A stretch of DNA of 64,000 bases from Desulfotruncus arcticus DSM 17038 (GTDB lineage: Bacteria > Bacillota > Desulfotomaculia > Desulfotomaculales > Desulfallaceae), in contig NZ_FOOX01000004.1 of NCBI RefSeq assembly GCF_900113335.1, forward strand, positions 62,001 through 126,000. The letters run 5' to 3'. The notes beneath the pieces are model-generated. The model did not search any database and was not told the origin of the DNA. It worked only from the letters and a program-made list of their open reading frames with translations. Both the position numbers and the translations under genes were made by a program. Each line of letters starts with the position of its first letter. The first letter of the stretch is position 1. Below are positions 44,637-53,577 of this stretch, in pieces.

Positions 44637-46583
44637 ATGACACAAAAAACAGTGGGGACCGGTTTGATACCGCCGCATGTGAAAAAATTTATCGACTGGG
44701 CAGCAGAGGACACCGAGGGCTTTTGGAATCATGCTGCAGAGCAGGCGATGGGCGAGATTAAGTGGTTTAAAAAGTGGGACCAGGCTTTTAAGTGGGAATA
44801 TCCAACTTTTAAATGGTTTGTCGGTGGACAAACAAATATTAGCTATAGCTGCCTGGACTATAACATAGAAAAAGGCCGGGCCGGCCGGACCGCCATTGTT
44901 GTCGAATCAGGGGAGACCGGTGAAACCGGAGCTGTTACCTACGCCCAGCTGTTTGAACTGGTTAAAAAATATGCAAGAGCGTTGCGTGGCATAGGGGTCC
45001 AAAAGGGAGACCGGATTGCTGTTTACATGCCTACCAGTGTTGAGTCTGTGGCCACGATGCTCGCCTGCGCCAGGGTAGGAGCAATCCACGTGGTTATTTT
45101 CGCCGGCTTTTCCTCCAGCGCAGTTGCCGACCGCCTGCAAATTTCCGGCGCCAAGTACGTTATTGCTCAGGCTGAAGGTTCAAGACGCGGCAAACCGGTG
45201 GGATTAAAGCCCATCGTAGACGAAGGAATTGCCAAGTGCCCGGCTGACTTAATCAAAAAGGTGGTAGTGCTGAAAAAGAATGACCAGCAGGAATATCCTA
45301 TGGTCTCTGGCCGGGACATTGATTGGGAGGAGTTCCTGGCCGGCGGTGAAGGGCAAAGTGATGCCTGTGAAATCATGGATTCTAATGAGCCGCTGTTCCT
45401 GCTGCCTACCTCTGGAACCACCGCCAAGCCCAAGGTTACAGTGCAGAAGCACGGCGGTTACCAGATTTATGTTTATAGTATGTCCCAGTGGGTTTACGGT
45501 TTGCAGGAGAGCGATGTTTGGTTCTGCACCTCCGACATCGGCTGGATTGTGGGGCACAGCTATAACGTTTACGGCCCGCTGTTAAACGGCTGTACCACCG
45601 TGCTGTACGAGGGCACACCGGATTATCCGAATAAGGATATGTGGTGGAGCGTGGCGTCCCGGAACAAAGCAACTGCCTTGTGGCTGTCACCAACCGGCGT
45701 CAGAGCCCTGATGCGTTTTGGCACCGGCGAAGCACGTAAACATGACCTCAGTTCTGTTCAGAGAATCTTCTGCGCGGGCGAAGTATTGAACCCGCCCGCC
45801 TGGTCCTGGTTGCAGGAAGAAGTATTCGAAAACAGAATCCCCGTTATGGACCATATGTGGCAAACTGAAACCTCAGGACCGATTTTTGCCAACCCGTATG
45901 GCCTGGGTATAATCCCCATTAAGCCGGGCTCGGCCCATATTCCCGTGCCGGGTGTGGTGGCGGAAGTGTTGGATGAAAAGGAAGGCAAGGTATTACCACC
46001 CAATGAAAAAGGCGTTGTGGTGATTAAGAAACCGTTCCCGGGTCTGGTTTCCACCCTTTGGGGCGACGAAGAAGGCTACCTGTACAATTACTGGGAGCGC
46101 CTGCCTGTTACTAAAGGTAAATACCTCTGCGGCGATGCGGCTTATTTTGATGAGGACGGCTATATCTATTTTGCCGGCCGCTCAGATGAGGTAATTAAGA
46201 TTGCTGCCCACCGTATCGGGACTGTAGAAGTTGAAAGTGCTCTGATTTCCCACCCGGCAGTGGTGGAATCCGGTGTTTCCGGTGTTCCCGATGAATTAAG
46301 GGGCGAAGTGGCCTGTGCTTTTGTTGTGTTAAAAGGTGGCTATGAGCCTTCCGAAGAATTGAAGAAGGAACTGATTGCCCACGTGCGTAACACCATGGGC
46401 GCCATTGTGGTAATGAGAGATATTCAGTTCGTCGGCACCCTGCCTAAGACCCGCAGCGGTAAAATTATGAGGCGGGTAATGAAGACTCTCTGGCTGGGCA
46501 ATGATCTGGGCGACCTGTCCACCATTGAAGAAGCAGCTTCAATTGATGAAATTAAAGACGCTATTTCCAAAATGAAAGATTAG
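44637..46583 (+). CDS. Acetyl-/propionyl-CoA synthetase-like AMP-forming ligase
   Basis: 648 residues, the length of acetyl-CoA synthetase. Domains: ACAS_N (FWNHAAEQAMGEIKWFKKWD), AMP-binding core with WQTETSG and the A8 hinge region, and a C-terminal lobe with the catalytic lysine in TRSGKIMRR. The phosphate loop reads LPTSGTTAKPKVTVQKHGG: most members have TSGSTGKPKGV, so two glycines are replaced by Ala and Val. The substrate is likely a short acid; acetate or propionate cannot be separated. ATG 44637 follows GGGGAGGAA. Monocistronic, with its own promoter and terminator. Confidence 0.85.
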   Translation: MTQKTVGTGLIPPHVKKFIDWAAEDTEGFWNHAAEQAMGEIKWFKKWDQAFKWEYPTFKWFVGGQTNISYSCLDYNIEKGRAGRTAIVVESGETGETGAVTYAQLFELVKKYARALRGIGVQKGDRIAVYMPTSVESVATMLACARVGAIHVVIFAGFSSSAVADRLQISGAKYVIAQAEGSRRGKPVGLKPIVDEGIAKCPADLIKKVVVLKKNDQQEYPMVSGRDIDWEEFLAGGEGQSDACEIMDSNEPLFLLPTSGTTAKPKVTVQKHGGYQIYVYSMSQWVYGLQESDVWFCTSDIGWIVGHSYNVYGPLLNGCTTVLYEGTPDYPNKDMWWSVASRNKATALWLSPTGVRALMRFGTGEARKHDLSSVQRIFCAGEVLNPPAWSWLQEEVFENRIPVMDHMWQTETSGPIFANPYGLGIIPIKPGSAHIPVPGVVAEVLDEKEGKVLPPNEKGVVVIKKPFPGLVSTLWGDEEGYLYNYWERLPVTKGKYLCGDAAYFDEDGYIYFAGRSDEVIKIAAHRIGTVEVESALISHPAVVESGVSGVPDELRGEVACAFVVLKGGYEPSEELKKELIAHVRNTMGAIVVMRDIQFVGTLPKTRSGKIMRRVMKTLWLGNDLGDLSTIEEAASIDEIKDAISKMKD

Positions 46584-46612
46584 GCTGCTGCCATATCTCC
46601 TTTAATATAAGA

Positions 46613-46642
46613 AAAAGTTCTGCCACCAGGCAGGGCTTTTTC
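46613..46642 (+). terminator. Terminator of the acyl-CoA synthetase gene
   Basis: AAAAGTTCTGCC-ACCA-GGCAGGGCTTTTT with a T-rich tail. Confidence 0.85.
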
Positions 46643-46658
46643 TTTTTCTAGATAGCTT

Positions 46659-46867
46659 TATCTGGCGCTCCGGTGATCTCGTTCCGTTCGCTCTCGCAAT
46701 TTTCATTTGGTAAAAAGAGCAGCGTTTACCTAACGCTTTCAACAAATTGCTAACTTGAAACTTTACGCCCTAAGGGGTCAAAGCTTTTGGGATTTGACGG
46801 GCTACGGACCGCATCCAGTGCTTCGCTCTCTCCAGAGATCACCGGATCGCCTGCGCTGCGGTATCTA
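46659..46867 (-). repeat. ~208-bp dispersed repeat, copy B (inverted relative to copy A)
   Basis: The reverse complement runs from TAGATACCGCAGCGCAGGCG through GCACTGGATGCGG, CCCGTCAAATCCC and GGGCGTAAAGTTTCAA to GGAGCGCCAGATA, matching 30593-30799. Near its ends CGGTGATCTC (46671-46680) and GAGATCACCGG (46835-46845) are inverted repeats. It fills the gap between the acyl-CoA synthetase terminator and ablA. Confidence 0.85.
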
Positions 46868-46944
46868 ATAAAGAAGAGGTGTATCCCCATTCCTTTGCAT
46901 AAAAAAAGACATTTCAACTGCATAATAACAAAAAAGACACGGGT

Positions 46945-48234
46945 GTGAAAAACTTGACTACTGGAACAACAACTGCAACAACCAATATTCCGCGTTGGGC
47001 CAACGCAACTGAAGCAGAATGGAACGACTGGCGGTGGCAGCTTGCCAATCGCATCGATACAGTGGATAAACTGGCCGGTATTATAAACCTCAGTGCTGCT
47101 GAAAAAGAAGCCATCAAAGAATCTCTGGGCCGTCTGCGGATGGCTATAACGCCCTACTACGCCTCGCTGATGGACCCTGACGATACAGAGTGCCCGGTGC
47201 GCAGGCAGGCGGTGCCGGTTTCAATGGAGCTTTTAGACAATGAATTTCAGATGGAGGACCCCCTGCATGAAGATGTTGACTCTCCGGTACCGGGTCTAAC
47301 GCACAGATACCCGGACAGGGTTTTGCTGCTGGTTACCGACCAGTGTTCAATGTACTGCCGGCACTGCACCAGGAGGCGCTTTGCGGGCGTGGAGGACCGT
47401 GCGCGCTCGCAGGAGGATCTGGAAAAAGCGCTGGACTATATTCGTAAAAATGTAGTCATTAGGGATGTGCTGTTATCCGGGGGTGACAGCCTGTGCATTA
47501 GCGATGGCATGCTCGAGTTTCTGCTATCCTCGCTGCGGGCAATTGAACATGTGGAAATAATCCGCATCGGCACACGTACTCCCGTGGTTATGCCGCAACG
47601 TATAACGCCCGAGTTGTGCAATATCATTAAACGGCATCACCCTGTCTGGCTAAACACGCACTTCAACCATCCCAGAGAGATAACGGAAGCCTCCCGCCGC
47701 GCCTGCGCCATGCTGGCGGATGCCGGAATACCCCTTGGGAACCAGACGGTACTGCTCCGGGGCGTCAACGACTGCCCTTATGTGATTAAAGATTTAAACC
47801 ACCGCTTGCTGGAGCTGCGGGTTAGACCCTACTACATGTATCAGTGCGACCTGTCCCCGGGCATAGAGCATTTTCGCACCTCAATAACCAGAGGGATAGA
47901 AATAATTGAATTGCTGCGGGGGCACACCTCGGGGCTTGCCGTACCTACTTACGTGGTTGACGCGCCCGGTGGCGGGGGCAAAATTCCTGTTTCGCCTCAA
48001 TATTTAATTTCAATGTCACAGCAAAAAATGATTCTCAGAAATTATGAGGGGGTCATCAGCGCTTATCCCGAGCCGCTGGACAAGGACGACCAGTGCGGAG
48101 ACTGCGCAAATTGCCGCAAATTAAAGGACAAAGACCCGGTCGGGCTGGAAAAACTGCTGCTGGGGAGCAAGATAAGCCTGGTACCCAAGGGGAATAAGCG
48201 TGAGCGGCGGCGTTTGGAGAAAAACTTTTGTTAA
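46945..48234 (+). CDS. ablA: Lysine 2,3-aminomutase
   Basis: 429 residues, radical SAM and PLP enzyme converting L-lysine to L-beta-lysine. N-terminal WANATEAEWNDWRWQLANRI is typical. The cluster motif is CSMYCRHCTRRR (CxxxCxxC), DVLLSGGDSL follows, and the PLP lysine is in VDAPGGGGKIPVSP. A C-terminal CGDCANCRK may bind zinc. Together with the adjacent acetyltransferase it matches the ablAB pair for N-epsilon-acetyl-beta-lysine, a compatible solute of methanogens and some anaerobic bacteria. The start may be GTG 46945 or TTG 46954; the ribosome binding site is weak. Confidence 0.93.
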   Translation: MKNLTTGTTTATTNIPRWANATEAEWNDWRWQLANRIDTVDKLAGIINLSAAEKEAIKESLGRLRMAITPYYASLMDPDDTECPVRRQAVPVSMELLDNEFQMEDPLHEDVDSPVPGLTHRYPDRVLLLVTDQCSMYCRHCTRRRFAGVEDRARSQEDLEKALDYIRKNVVIRDVLLSGGDSLCISDGMLEFLLSSLRAIEHVEIIRIGTRTPVVMPQRITPELCNIIKRHHPVWLNTHFNHPREITEASRRACAMLADAGIPLGNQTVLLRGVNDCPYVIKDLNHRLLELRVRPYYMYQCDLSPGIEHFRTSITRGIEIIELLRGHTSGLAVPTYVVDAPGGGGKIPVSPQYLISMSQQKMILRNYEGVISAYPEPLDKDDQCGDCANCRKLKDKDPVGLEKLLLGSKISLVPKGNKRERRRLEKNFC

Positions 48235-48252
48235 AGCGGTGGTGAAGGCGGT

Positions 48253-49104
48253 TTGAGTAACGCGGTGGATTACGGTTATAATGAATCACTGGAAATTGGC
48301 CATAGCAACGCCAGCGTGTTTGTAGATAAAATAAATAAGCGGCTGCGCTTAACCGGCTATTCGGGCGATCTTAACGAAATTGCTCCGGCTCTGGCCGAAA
48401 TGGCTCAACAGCTGGCCTTGGGCAAAGTTATTATTTTTGCGCCGCAGCAGGACAGTGCTGATCTGGAGTCCAGCGGCTATGGCTGTGAAGGAAAAATTAC
48501 GGCCTATTTTCGGGGCGAAACCGCTTATGTTTATACGCTCTTTACAGATCTCCGAAGAAAGCAGAGCGGCTACCGGCAACAGGAAGCTGAACTGTTAAAC
48601 ACAATCAAGCACTCACAGCCTGCCGCCAGAAATTCGGACTTGGGGGATTTGCAGATACGAACTGCGGGAGAAGAAGATATAGAAAAGCTGCTTCAATTGT
48701 ACAGCCGGACTTTTAAATCCTACCCCAGCCCTTTAATGGAAAAGGCTTACATGCAGCAGATTATGCGCCGCAATGTAGTGTTTATCTGTGCATTTAACGG
48801 CAACCAACCGGTTAGCTCCGCTTCGCTGGAAATGGACCTGGAAAATGCCAACGCCGAGCTGACGGACTGCGCCACCCTAAGCCAATACCGGGGGCGGGGG
48901 CTGCTCCAGGAAATAATGAACAGGCTGGAGGACCGGGCCAGGGAAATTGGCCTGGTGGTACTCTATAGCCTGGCCCGGGCCGGTTCTTACGGAATGAACG
49001 CCTCATTGCATAAACTGGGCTATAATTTTGAAGGAAAACTTGTTAATAACTGTCATATCGGAGGCAGGTATGAAAATATGAATATATGGGTAAAACCGCT
49101 TTAA
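48253..49104 (+). CDS. ablB: Beta-lysine N6-acetyltransferase (GNAT)
   Basis: 283 residues. The C-terminal GNAT fold (about 130-283) has IRTAGEEDIEKLLQLYSRTF, acetyl-CoA loop LSQYRGRGLLQEIMNRLED and LHKLGYNFEGKL. The N-terminal ~125 residues (VDKINKRLRLTGYSGDLNEI, ALGKVIIFAP) are specific to AblB. Acetylates beta-lysine on N-epsilon, yielding the osmolyte. TTG start 18 bases after the ablA stop, so it is one transcript. Confidence 0.92.
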   Translation: MSNAVDYGYNESLEIGHSNASVFVDKINKRLRLTGYSGDLNEIAPALAEMAQQLALGKVIIFAPQQDSADLESSGYGCEGKITAYFRGETAYVYTLFTDLRRKQSGYRQQEAELLNTIKHSQPAARNSDLGDLQIRTAGEEDIEKLLQLYSRTFKSYPSPLMEKAYMQQIMRRNVVFICAFNGNQPVSSASLEMDLENANAELTDCATLSQYRGRGLLQEIMNRLEDRAREIGLVVLYSLARAGSYGMNASLHKLGYNFEGKLVNNCHIGGRYENMNIWVKPL

Positions 49105-49109
49105 ACTGT

Positions 49110-49278
49110 TCGTTAGCTGCTTGTAAGTTTACAAACAACACTTATTGTATTATAATTTTGTATGGTCTATTTTTTTGCTTCATCAGGCAACCTGATATAT
49201 ATAATAGAGTTGCCGACAACTTTCGTCATAATGAGGTATGTATTGGGTAGGGCCCTCATGCCGCCGGTTTATCTTCGC
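49110..49278. other. Intergenic stretch after ablB
   Basis: Contains a short palindromic stretch CTTGTAAGTTTACAAAC (49119-49135) and AT-rich DNA. No terminator or gene is clear. The second 116-bp repeat follows. Confidence 0.35.
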
Positions 49279-49394
49279 ACAGCCTGTAAGACCCCGCCCT
49301 ATTAGGTCGGGGATTAACAGGCTGTAAGCTCGAAATAAGTGCGACTAAGGTTTAGATGGGTTCAAAATCCCACCTGAACCAAGTCTTCTTTATT
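49279..49394 (-). repeat. ~116-bp dispersed repeat, copy 2 (inverted relative to copy 1)
   Basis: Reverse complement of 16559-16676 with scattered differences. The hairpin ACAGCCTGTAAGACCCC against GGGGATTAACAGGCTGT is at the left end here. It ends about 145 bases before the amino-acid transporter gene. Confidence 0.85.
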
Positions 49395-49539
49395 AAATAG
49401 GTTTTTTAAAGATATCCTTTTATTCAATTATTTAATTAAAGCCAAGGAGGTGAAAGCTATATTCAATAGCCCGGTTAGGCTATTAGTTGTAAAAGCGGTT
49501 ATTTGCTAAAGCAGTTATTAAAAGGGAGGAGTGAATTTT

Positions 49540-50355
49540 TTGCGGAAATTCAAATGGTTGTTCCTGCTGGTCATTCTGGTTATGTCTGTGTCGTTAGTGG
49601 TAGCAGGCTGCGGTGGACAGTCCAATTCCGGAGAAGAAAATAATGGAGCGGAAAATAATGCGGAAGCGCAGAAGGAAAAACCCAAATTCACTTATGCTAT
49701 GAGTGGTTTATATAAGCCCTTTAACTACAAAGATGGCGGTAACCTGGTGGGCTTTGACGTTGAAATCGGAGCAGCCATAGCCGAGCGCATGGGCATGGAG
49801 CCCAACCCCGTTACCAATCCGTGGGAAACCCTTATTCAGGGCTTAAAAGCAAACAAGTATGATGCAATTATCGGCAGTATGGCGATCACAGAACAGCGTC
49901 AAGAGCAAGTGGATTTTTCCAGGCCGTATTACCGTTCCGGCGCCCAGGTATTCATAAGTGCCGATAATGAAGAGATTAAATCGCCTGAAGATCTGGTAGG
50001 TAAAAAAATCGGCGTGGTAAAAGCCAGCACCTTTAAAGAAGTGGCTCTGGAATATACCGATGAGCAGAACGTAGTTGGCTATGACAGTGACGTAATTGCC
50101 CTGCAGGACCTGCCCACCGGACGTATTGACGCTGTTATTACCGACCAGATGGTGGGACTGGTGGCGATGAAGAACGAGCTTAAAATTAAAGATGTGGGAG
50201 ATCCCCTGTGGGTGGACGAAATGGCAATACCGGTAAATAAGGGGAACACAGAACTCCTGGATAAAATCAACACTGCACTGGAAGAAATAATTAATGACGG
50301 CACTTACGAACAAATCAGTGAAAAATGGTTCGGTCGCAGTATTCTTGGTGAATAG
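49540..50355 (+). CDS. Polar amino-acid ABC transporter substrate-binding lipoprotein
   Basis: 271 residues. TTG start 9 bases after GGGAGGA. The signal peptide ends at a lipobox (LVVAGC), so it is lipid-anchored outside. SBP_bac_3 domain: GLYKPFNYKDGGNLVGFDVE, IGSMAITEQRQEQVDFSRPY, and the ligand Asp/Arg pocket. The low-complexity linker (rich in N, E, G) after the Cys is usual. Ligand is probably glutamine, glutamate, arginine or cystine. First gene of a three-gene operon. Confidence 0.92.
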   Translation: MRKFKWLFLLVILVMSVSLVVAGCGGQSNSGEENNGAENNAEAQKEKPKFTYAMSGLYKPFNYKDGGNLVGFDVEIGAAIAERMGMEPNPVTNPWETLIQGLKANKYDAIIGSMAITEQRQEQVDFSRPYYRSGAQVFISADNEEIKSPEDLVGKKIGVVKASTFKEVALEYTDEQNVVGYDSDVIALQDLPTGRIDAVITDQMVGLVAMKNELKIKDVGDPLWVDEMAIPVNKGNTELLDKINTALEEIINDGTYEQISEKWFGRSILGE

Positions 50356-50409
50356 GCGTTTACAGTGGGGTGCGTTATTACGCGCCCCCATTTATAGAGG
50401 TGACCTAAA

Positions 50410-51075
50410 ATGAATGCAATGTATACTATCTTTATTAAAAACTTCGATGCTTTCACCCAGGCGACTTTAGTTACCCTGAAATTAACGTTTGTGTCGTTAG
50501 TTTTGGCCTCATTTATCGGATTGGTATTTGCTTTTTGCAAAATTTCCGGCAGCCGGGTGCTTTACGGTATCGCCCAGATTTATATCACCATCATCAGGGG
50601 AACACCGCTAATCGTGCAGTTAATGTTCCTGTATTTCGGGATCATCAAGCTGGTGGTGCTGCCTGCGTTTTGGGCCGGTTCTTTAGCGCTGGCCATCCAC
50701 GCGGGAGCATATATTGCTGAAATATTTAGAGGTACAATCCAGTCAATTGACAGAGGACAGATGGAAGCCGCCCGCTCACTGGGTATGAGTTACCCCCTGG
50801 CCATGCGGCGCATTATTCTGCCGCAGGCGTTTAAGAGGGCCATTCCGCCGTTAGGCAACCAGTTTATTATCGGGCTTAAAGATTCTTCGCTGGTCGCCTA
50901 CCTTGGCGTGGCGGAAATATTCGGAACCTCGCTTTATGCCCAGGCGGAGAATTTCCAACCCTTTGAAACATATATGGTGGCAGGTATGTACTATCTTGTT
51001 CTGGTAATAATCTTTACGTTCCTGGTGAATAAGCTGGAACTGAAGTTAAACGTGGACGGGGTGAACGCCAAGTGA
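50410..51075 (+). CDS. Polar amino-acid ABC transporter permease
   Basis: 221 residues, about five membrane segments, HEQRO/GlnP type: [17 protein letters not shown] near the N-terminus and the EAA loop [23 protein letters not shown]. It forms the channel with the ATPase whose start overlaps by 4 bases. AGAGGTGA precedes ATG. Confidence 0.93.
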   Translation: MNAMYTIFIKNFDAFTQATLVTLKLTFVSLVLASFIGLVFAFCKISGSRVLYGIAQIYITIIRGTPLIVQLMFLYFGIIKLVVLPAFWAGSLALAIHAGAYIAEIFRGTIQSIDRGQMEAARSLGMSYPLAMRRIILPQAFKRAIPPLGNQFIIGLKDSSLVAYLGVAEIFGTSLYAQAENFQPFETYMVAGMYYLVLVIIFTFLVNKLELKLNVDGVNAK

Positions 51076-51797
51076 TCAGAATAAAAGGACTGAATAAATC
51101 TTTTGGTACGCTGCATGTGCTGAAGGATGTTGATATAAATGTTGACAAGAGTGAGGTTGTTGTTTTGATCGGGGCCAGCGGGTCGGGAAAAAGCACGCTG
51201 CTAAGGTGTATCAACTTTCTGGAGATCGAGGACTCCGGTGAAATTGAGATTATGGGACGGAAGGTCGACCCCCAAAAAGACAACCTTAATCAAATAAGGG
51301 AAAACGTCGGTATGGTTTTTCAGCATTTTAACCTTTTTCCGCATAAGACAGTTATGGAAAACGTTATCGAGGCTCCGGTATTTGTCAAGAAGATGCCCCG
51401 GCAGGAGGCAACGAAAAAAGCAATGGATCTGCTGAACAAGGTGGGGTTGTCCGATAAGGCCGATGTGTACCCGTCCCAGCTTTCCGGAGGCCAGAAGCAA
51501 AGGGTGGCTATTGCCAGGGCGCTGGCAATGAATCCGGATATTATGCTGTTTGATGAGCCCACCTCTGCGCTTGATCCGGAACTGGTGGGAGAGGTTCTGC
51601 AGGTTATGAAAGAGCTGGCCCGTGAAGGCATGACCATGGTGGTGGTGACGCACGAGATGGGTTTTGCCAAAGAAGTGGCCGACCGGGTATTTTTCATGGA
51701 TGACGGCAAAATTGTGGAACAAGGACAACCTGGCGATATTTTTTCCAACCCTCAAAATTCACGAACCAGGGAATTCCTAAGTCAGGTTTTGGGGTAG
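51072..51797 (+). CDS. Polar amino-acid ABC transporter ATPase (GlnQ type)
   Basis: 241 residues. Walker [20 protein letters not shown]-loop [17 protein letters not shown], signature [17 protein letters not shown], Walker [17 protein letters not shown] and the H-loop [17 protein letters not shown] start overlaps the permease stop. Ends 45 bases before a terminator. Confidence 0.94.
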   Translation: MIRIKGLNKSFGTLHVLKDVDINVDKSEVVVLIGASGSGKSTLLRCINFLEIEDSGEIEIMGRKVDPQKDNLNQIRENVGMVFQHFNLFPHKTVMENVIEAPVFVKKMPRQEATKKAMDLLNKVGLSDKADVYPSQLSGGQKQRVAIARALAMNPDIMLFDEPTSALDPELVGEVLQVMKELAREGMTMVVVTHEMGFAKEVADRVFFMDDGKIVEQGQPGDIFSNPQNSRTREFLSQVLG

Positions 51798-51840
51798 AAC
51801 TAGTGGGATAAAAATTAGAACGCAGGTTATAATAATAAGG

Positions 51841-51868
51841 CCGCCGTAAATTGTACGGTGGTTTTTTC
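51841..51868 (+). terminator. Terminator of the amino-acid ABC operon
   Basis: CCGCCGTA-AATTG-TACGGTGG followed by TTTTTT. Confidence 0.88.
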
Positions 51869-51895
51869 ACTTGAGTTGGTTATGAGGTGGTAATA

Positions 51896-52609
51896 TTGAG
51901 CGATTGTAACCAGCAAAGCACGTCACAGCAAAAGAAACCCCTGCAGCCCTTATTTTTACGTTCATTAAAAAAGCTATTAAAGATAGGGAAAATAATATTA
52001 ACCTGTCTGGTAATTATCTTTAGCCCCTTTATTGTCTGGGTAATATTGTCCCTCAACAGAGAGCTTATTGTCATCATGGCTAACTGGGACTGGCTTTCGT
52101 CAACCTTTCCCTTGTTATTTCATGCATTGGGAGAGCAGGTTAATACTTCCGCCTTCGCCAGGGGGTTTAACGAGGCTGCGCTCGGCGGGCTGTTAACATT
52201 GTTTGGTGTAGTGGTTACCGTATGGTATTACCAGATGGTGAGAGTGCAGGAGGTTACGGAAAAAAGGTTATTTGTAATCGATGAATTACTGGAAGAACTA
52301 AAGAAGAACCGGGCTATAGTCGCAGCTTTAAATGAAGAAAAGGTCGATCAACCATGCACTATGGATAATGATAAATTTCCTCCGGGCGAGCGTGTATTTG
52401 TTACCGAAGCCTGGCACAAGCTTGGGGCGGATGTAGCGCTTCTGCCCAGGCGCCTGCACCTGCGGCTGAGTATTTTATACGGGTGCCTGAACAGGTGCAG
52501 GAATAAAGACGATTACCATAAAAACAAAGCCTCTATCGACCGGATTAACGGCATCATCGCTGAATTGCATAAATTCAGATCCAGCTTAAGCAAGTCGGAT
52601 ATAGCCTGA
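51896..52609 (+). CDS. Hypothetical two-TM membrane protein
   Basis: 237 residues, not recognised. Membrane segments lie near residues 33-56 (ILTCLVIIFSPFIVWVILSL) and 97-117 (GGLLTLFGVVVTVWYYQMV). A C-terminal cytosolic helical region contains VTEKRLFVIDELLEELKKN and a basic stretch (RRLHLRLSILYG). TTG 51896 is chosen because GAGGTGG precedes it. It converges on the glycine-betaine operon across a shared bidirectional terminator. No function can be assigned. Confidence 0.75.
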   Translation: MSDCNQQSTSQQKKPLQPLFLRSLKKLLKIGKIILTCLVIIFSPFIVWVILSLNRELIVIMANWDWLSSTFPLLFHALGEQVNTSAFARGFNEAALGGLLTLFGVVVTVWYYQMVRVQEVTEKRLFVIDELLEELKKNRAIVAALNEEKVDQPCTMDNDKFPPGERVFVTEAWHKLGADVALLPRRLHLRLSILYGCLNRCRNKDDYHKNKASIDRINGIIAELHKFRSSLSKSDIA

Positions 52610-52620
52610 TGATAAAGAAC

Positions 52621-52645
52621 AAAAGGCAGCCATCCGGCTGCCTTT
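52621..52645. terminator. Bidirectional terminator between the membrane protein and opuA operon
   Basis: AAAAGGCAGCC-ATC-CGGCTGCCTTTT, with A- and T-runs on either side, between converging genes. Confidence 0.88.
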
Positions 52646-52679
52646 TGGTTGCTGGTTGCAAATTGTTTATGTTTTATAT

Positions 52680-53576
52680 TTACGCTTGGGGAATCCAACT
52701 CTCTACAGTGTCCTGGTGATCGGCAATCCACTTTTGCGCTGCTTCATCGGGGGACATGCCGTTTTGAATGTCCAGCATTACTGCGTTCATGTCGTCCGGT
52801 GTCCAGTAGAAGTTATTCAGCATCTCATAGGCTTCAGAGTTATCGTCTTTAAGGCCGGGCCTTACGATGGTGTCGATGTGCTCTGCACCGCCGTAATCGC
52901 CGTTGGGGTCGTCAAGATATTTAAGATCCCATTCGGCAAACATCCAGTGCGGTGTCCAGCCGGTAACAGCGATCCATTCATTATTCTCAACCGCTGTTTT
53001 AAGCGCAGCCGCCATGGCGGGGCTGCTGCTGTCCTGCAGCGAATAATCCAGACCGTAATCTGCAATGGCCTTTTCGGTGGCGCTCATAATACCGGCGCCG
53101 GGCTCAATGCCCACAATTTTACCGCCAAATTGATCTTTAACGCCATTCAGTTCCTCGATTGAATCAATGGTGACGTAAGACGGAACCACCAGGCCGATTT
53201 TGGCGCCTTCCAGGTTCGGGCCCAGGTTTTCCACCTTATCCTCAACTTTGGCGTAATAGTCGGCATGGGTTCCTGGCAGCCAGGCTGAAACGATGGCGTC
53301 AAAATCACCTTCGCCGATACCGGTCCACATGATACCGGCGTCAACGGCTTGTGCGTCAACGTCATAGCCCATGTCCTGCAGAACATTTTTAACAACATGG
53401 GTGCTGGCAATTTCAGAATCCCATTCCACATAGCCCAGGGTTACCTTGTCTTTGCTTTCATTACCGCCGTTTTCATTGCCGCCGCTTTCGCTGCCGCCTT
53501 GCCCGCAGCCAAACAATACCGCTGCCGACATAACTAGCACAGCTGCCAGTGACAGCACCCGCAAAAATCTCTTCAT
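52680..53576 (-). CDS. opuAC: Glycine betaine/proline ABC transporter substrate-binding lipoprotein
   Basis: 298 residues. The signal peptide ends at lipobox LFGCG, followed by a Gly/Asn/Glu-rich linker. OpuAC domain: VTLGYVEWDSEIASTHVVKNVLQDMGYDV, GDFDAIVSAWLPGTHADYY, NEWIAVTGWTPHWMFAEWDLKYL (Trp box for the quaternary amine). Captures betaine outside the cell. It begins 1-2 bases after the permease gene, whose end carries the ribosome binding site GGAGGA. Confidence 0.92.
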   Translation of the reverse strand: MKRFLRVLSLAAVLVMSAAVLFGCGQGGSESGGNENGGNESKDKVTLGYVEWDSEIASTHVVKNVLQDMGYDVDAQAVDAGIMWTGIGEGDFDAIVSAWLPGTHADYYAKVEDKVENLGPNLEGAKIGLVVPSYVTIDSIEELNGVKDQFGGKIVGIEPGAGIMSATEKAIADYGLDYSLQDSSSPAMAAALKTAVENNEWIAVTGWTPHWMFAEWDLKYLDDPNGDYGGAEHIDTIVRPGLKDDNSEAYEMLNNFYWTPDDMNAVMLDIQNGMSPDEAAQKWIADHQDTVESWIPQA

Positions 53577-53577
53577 G

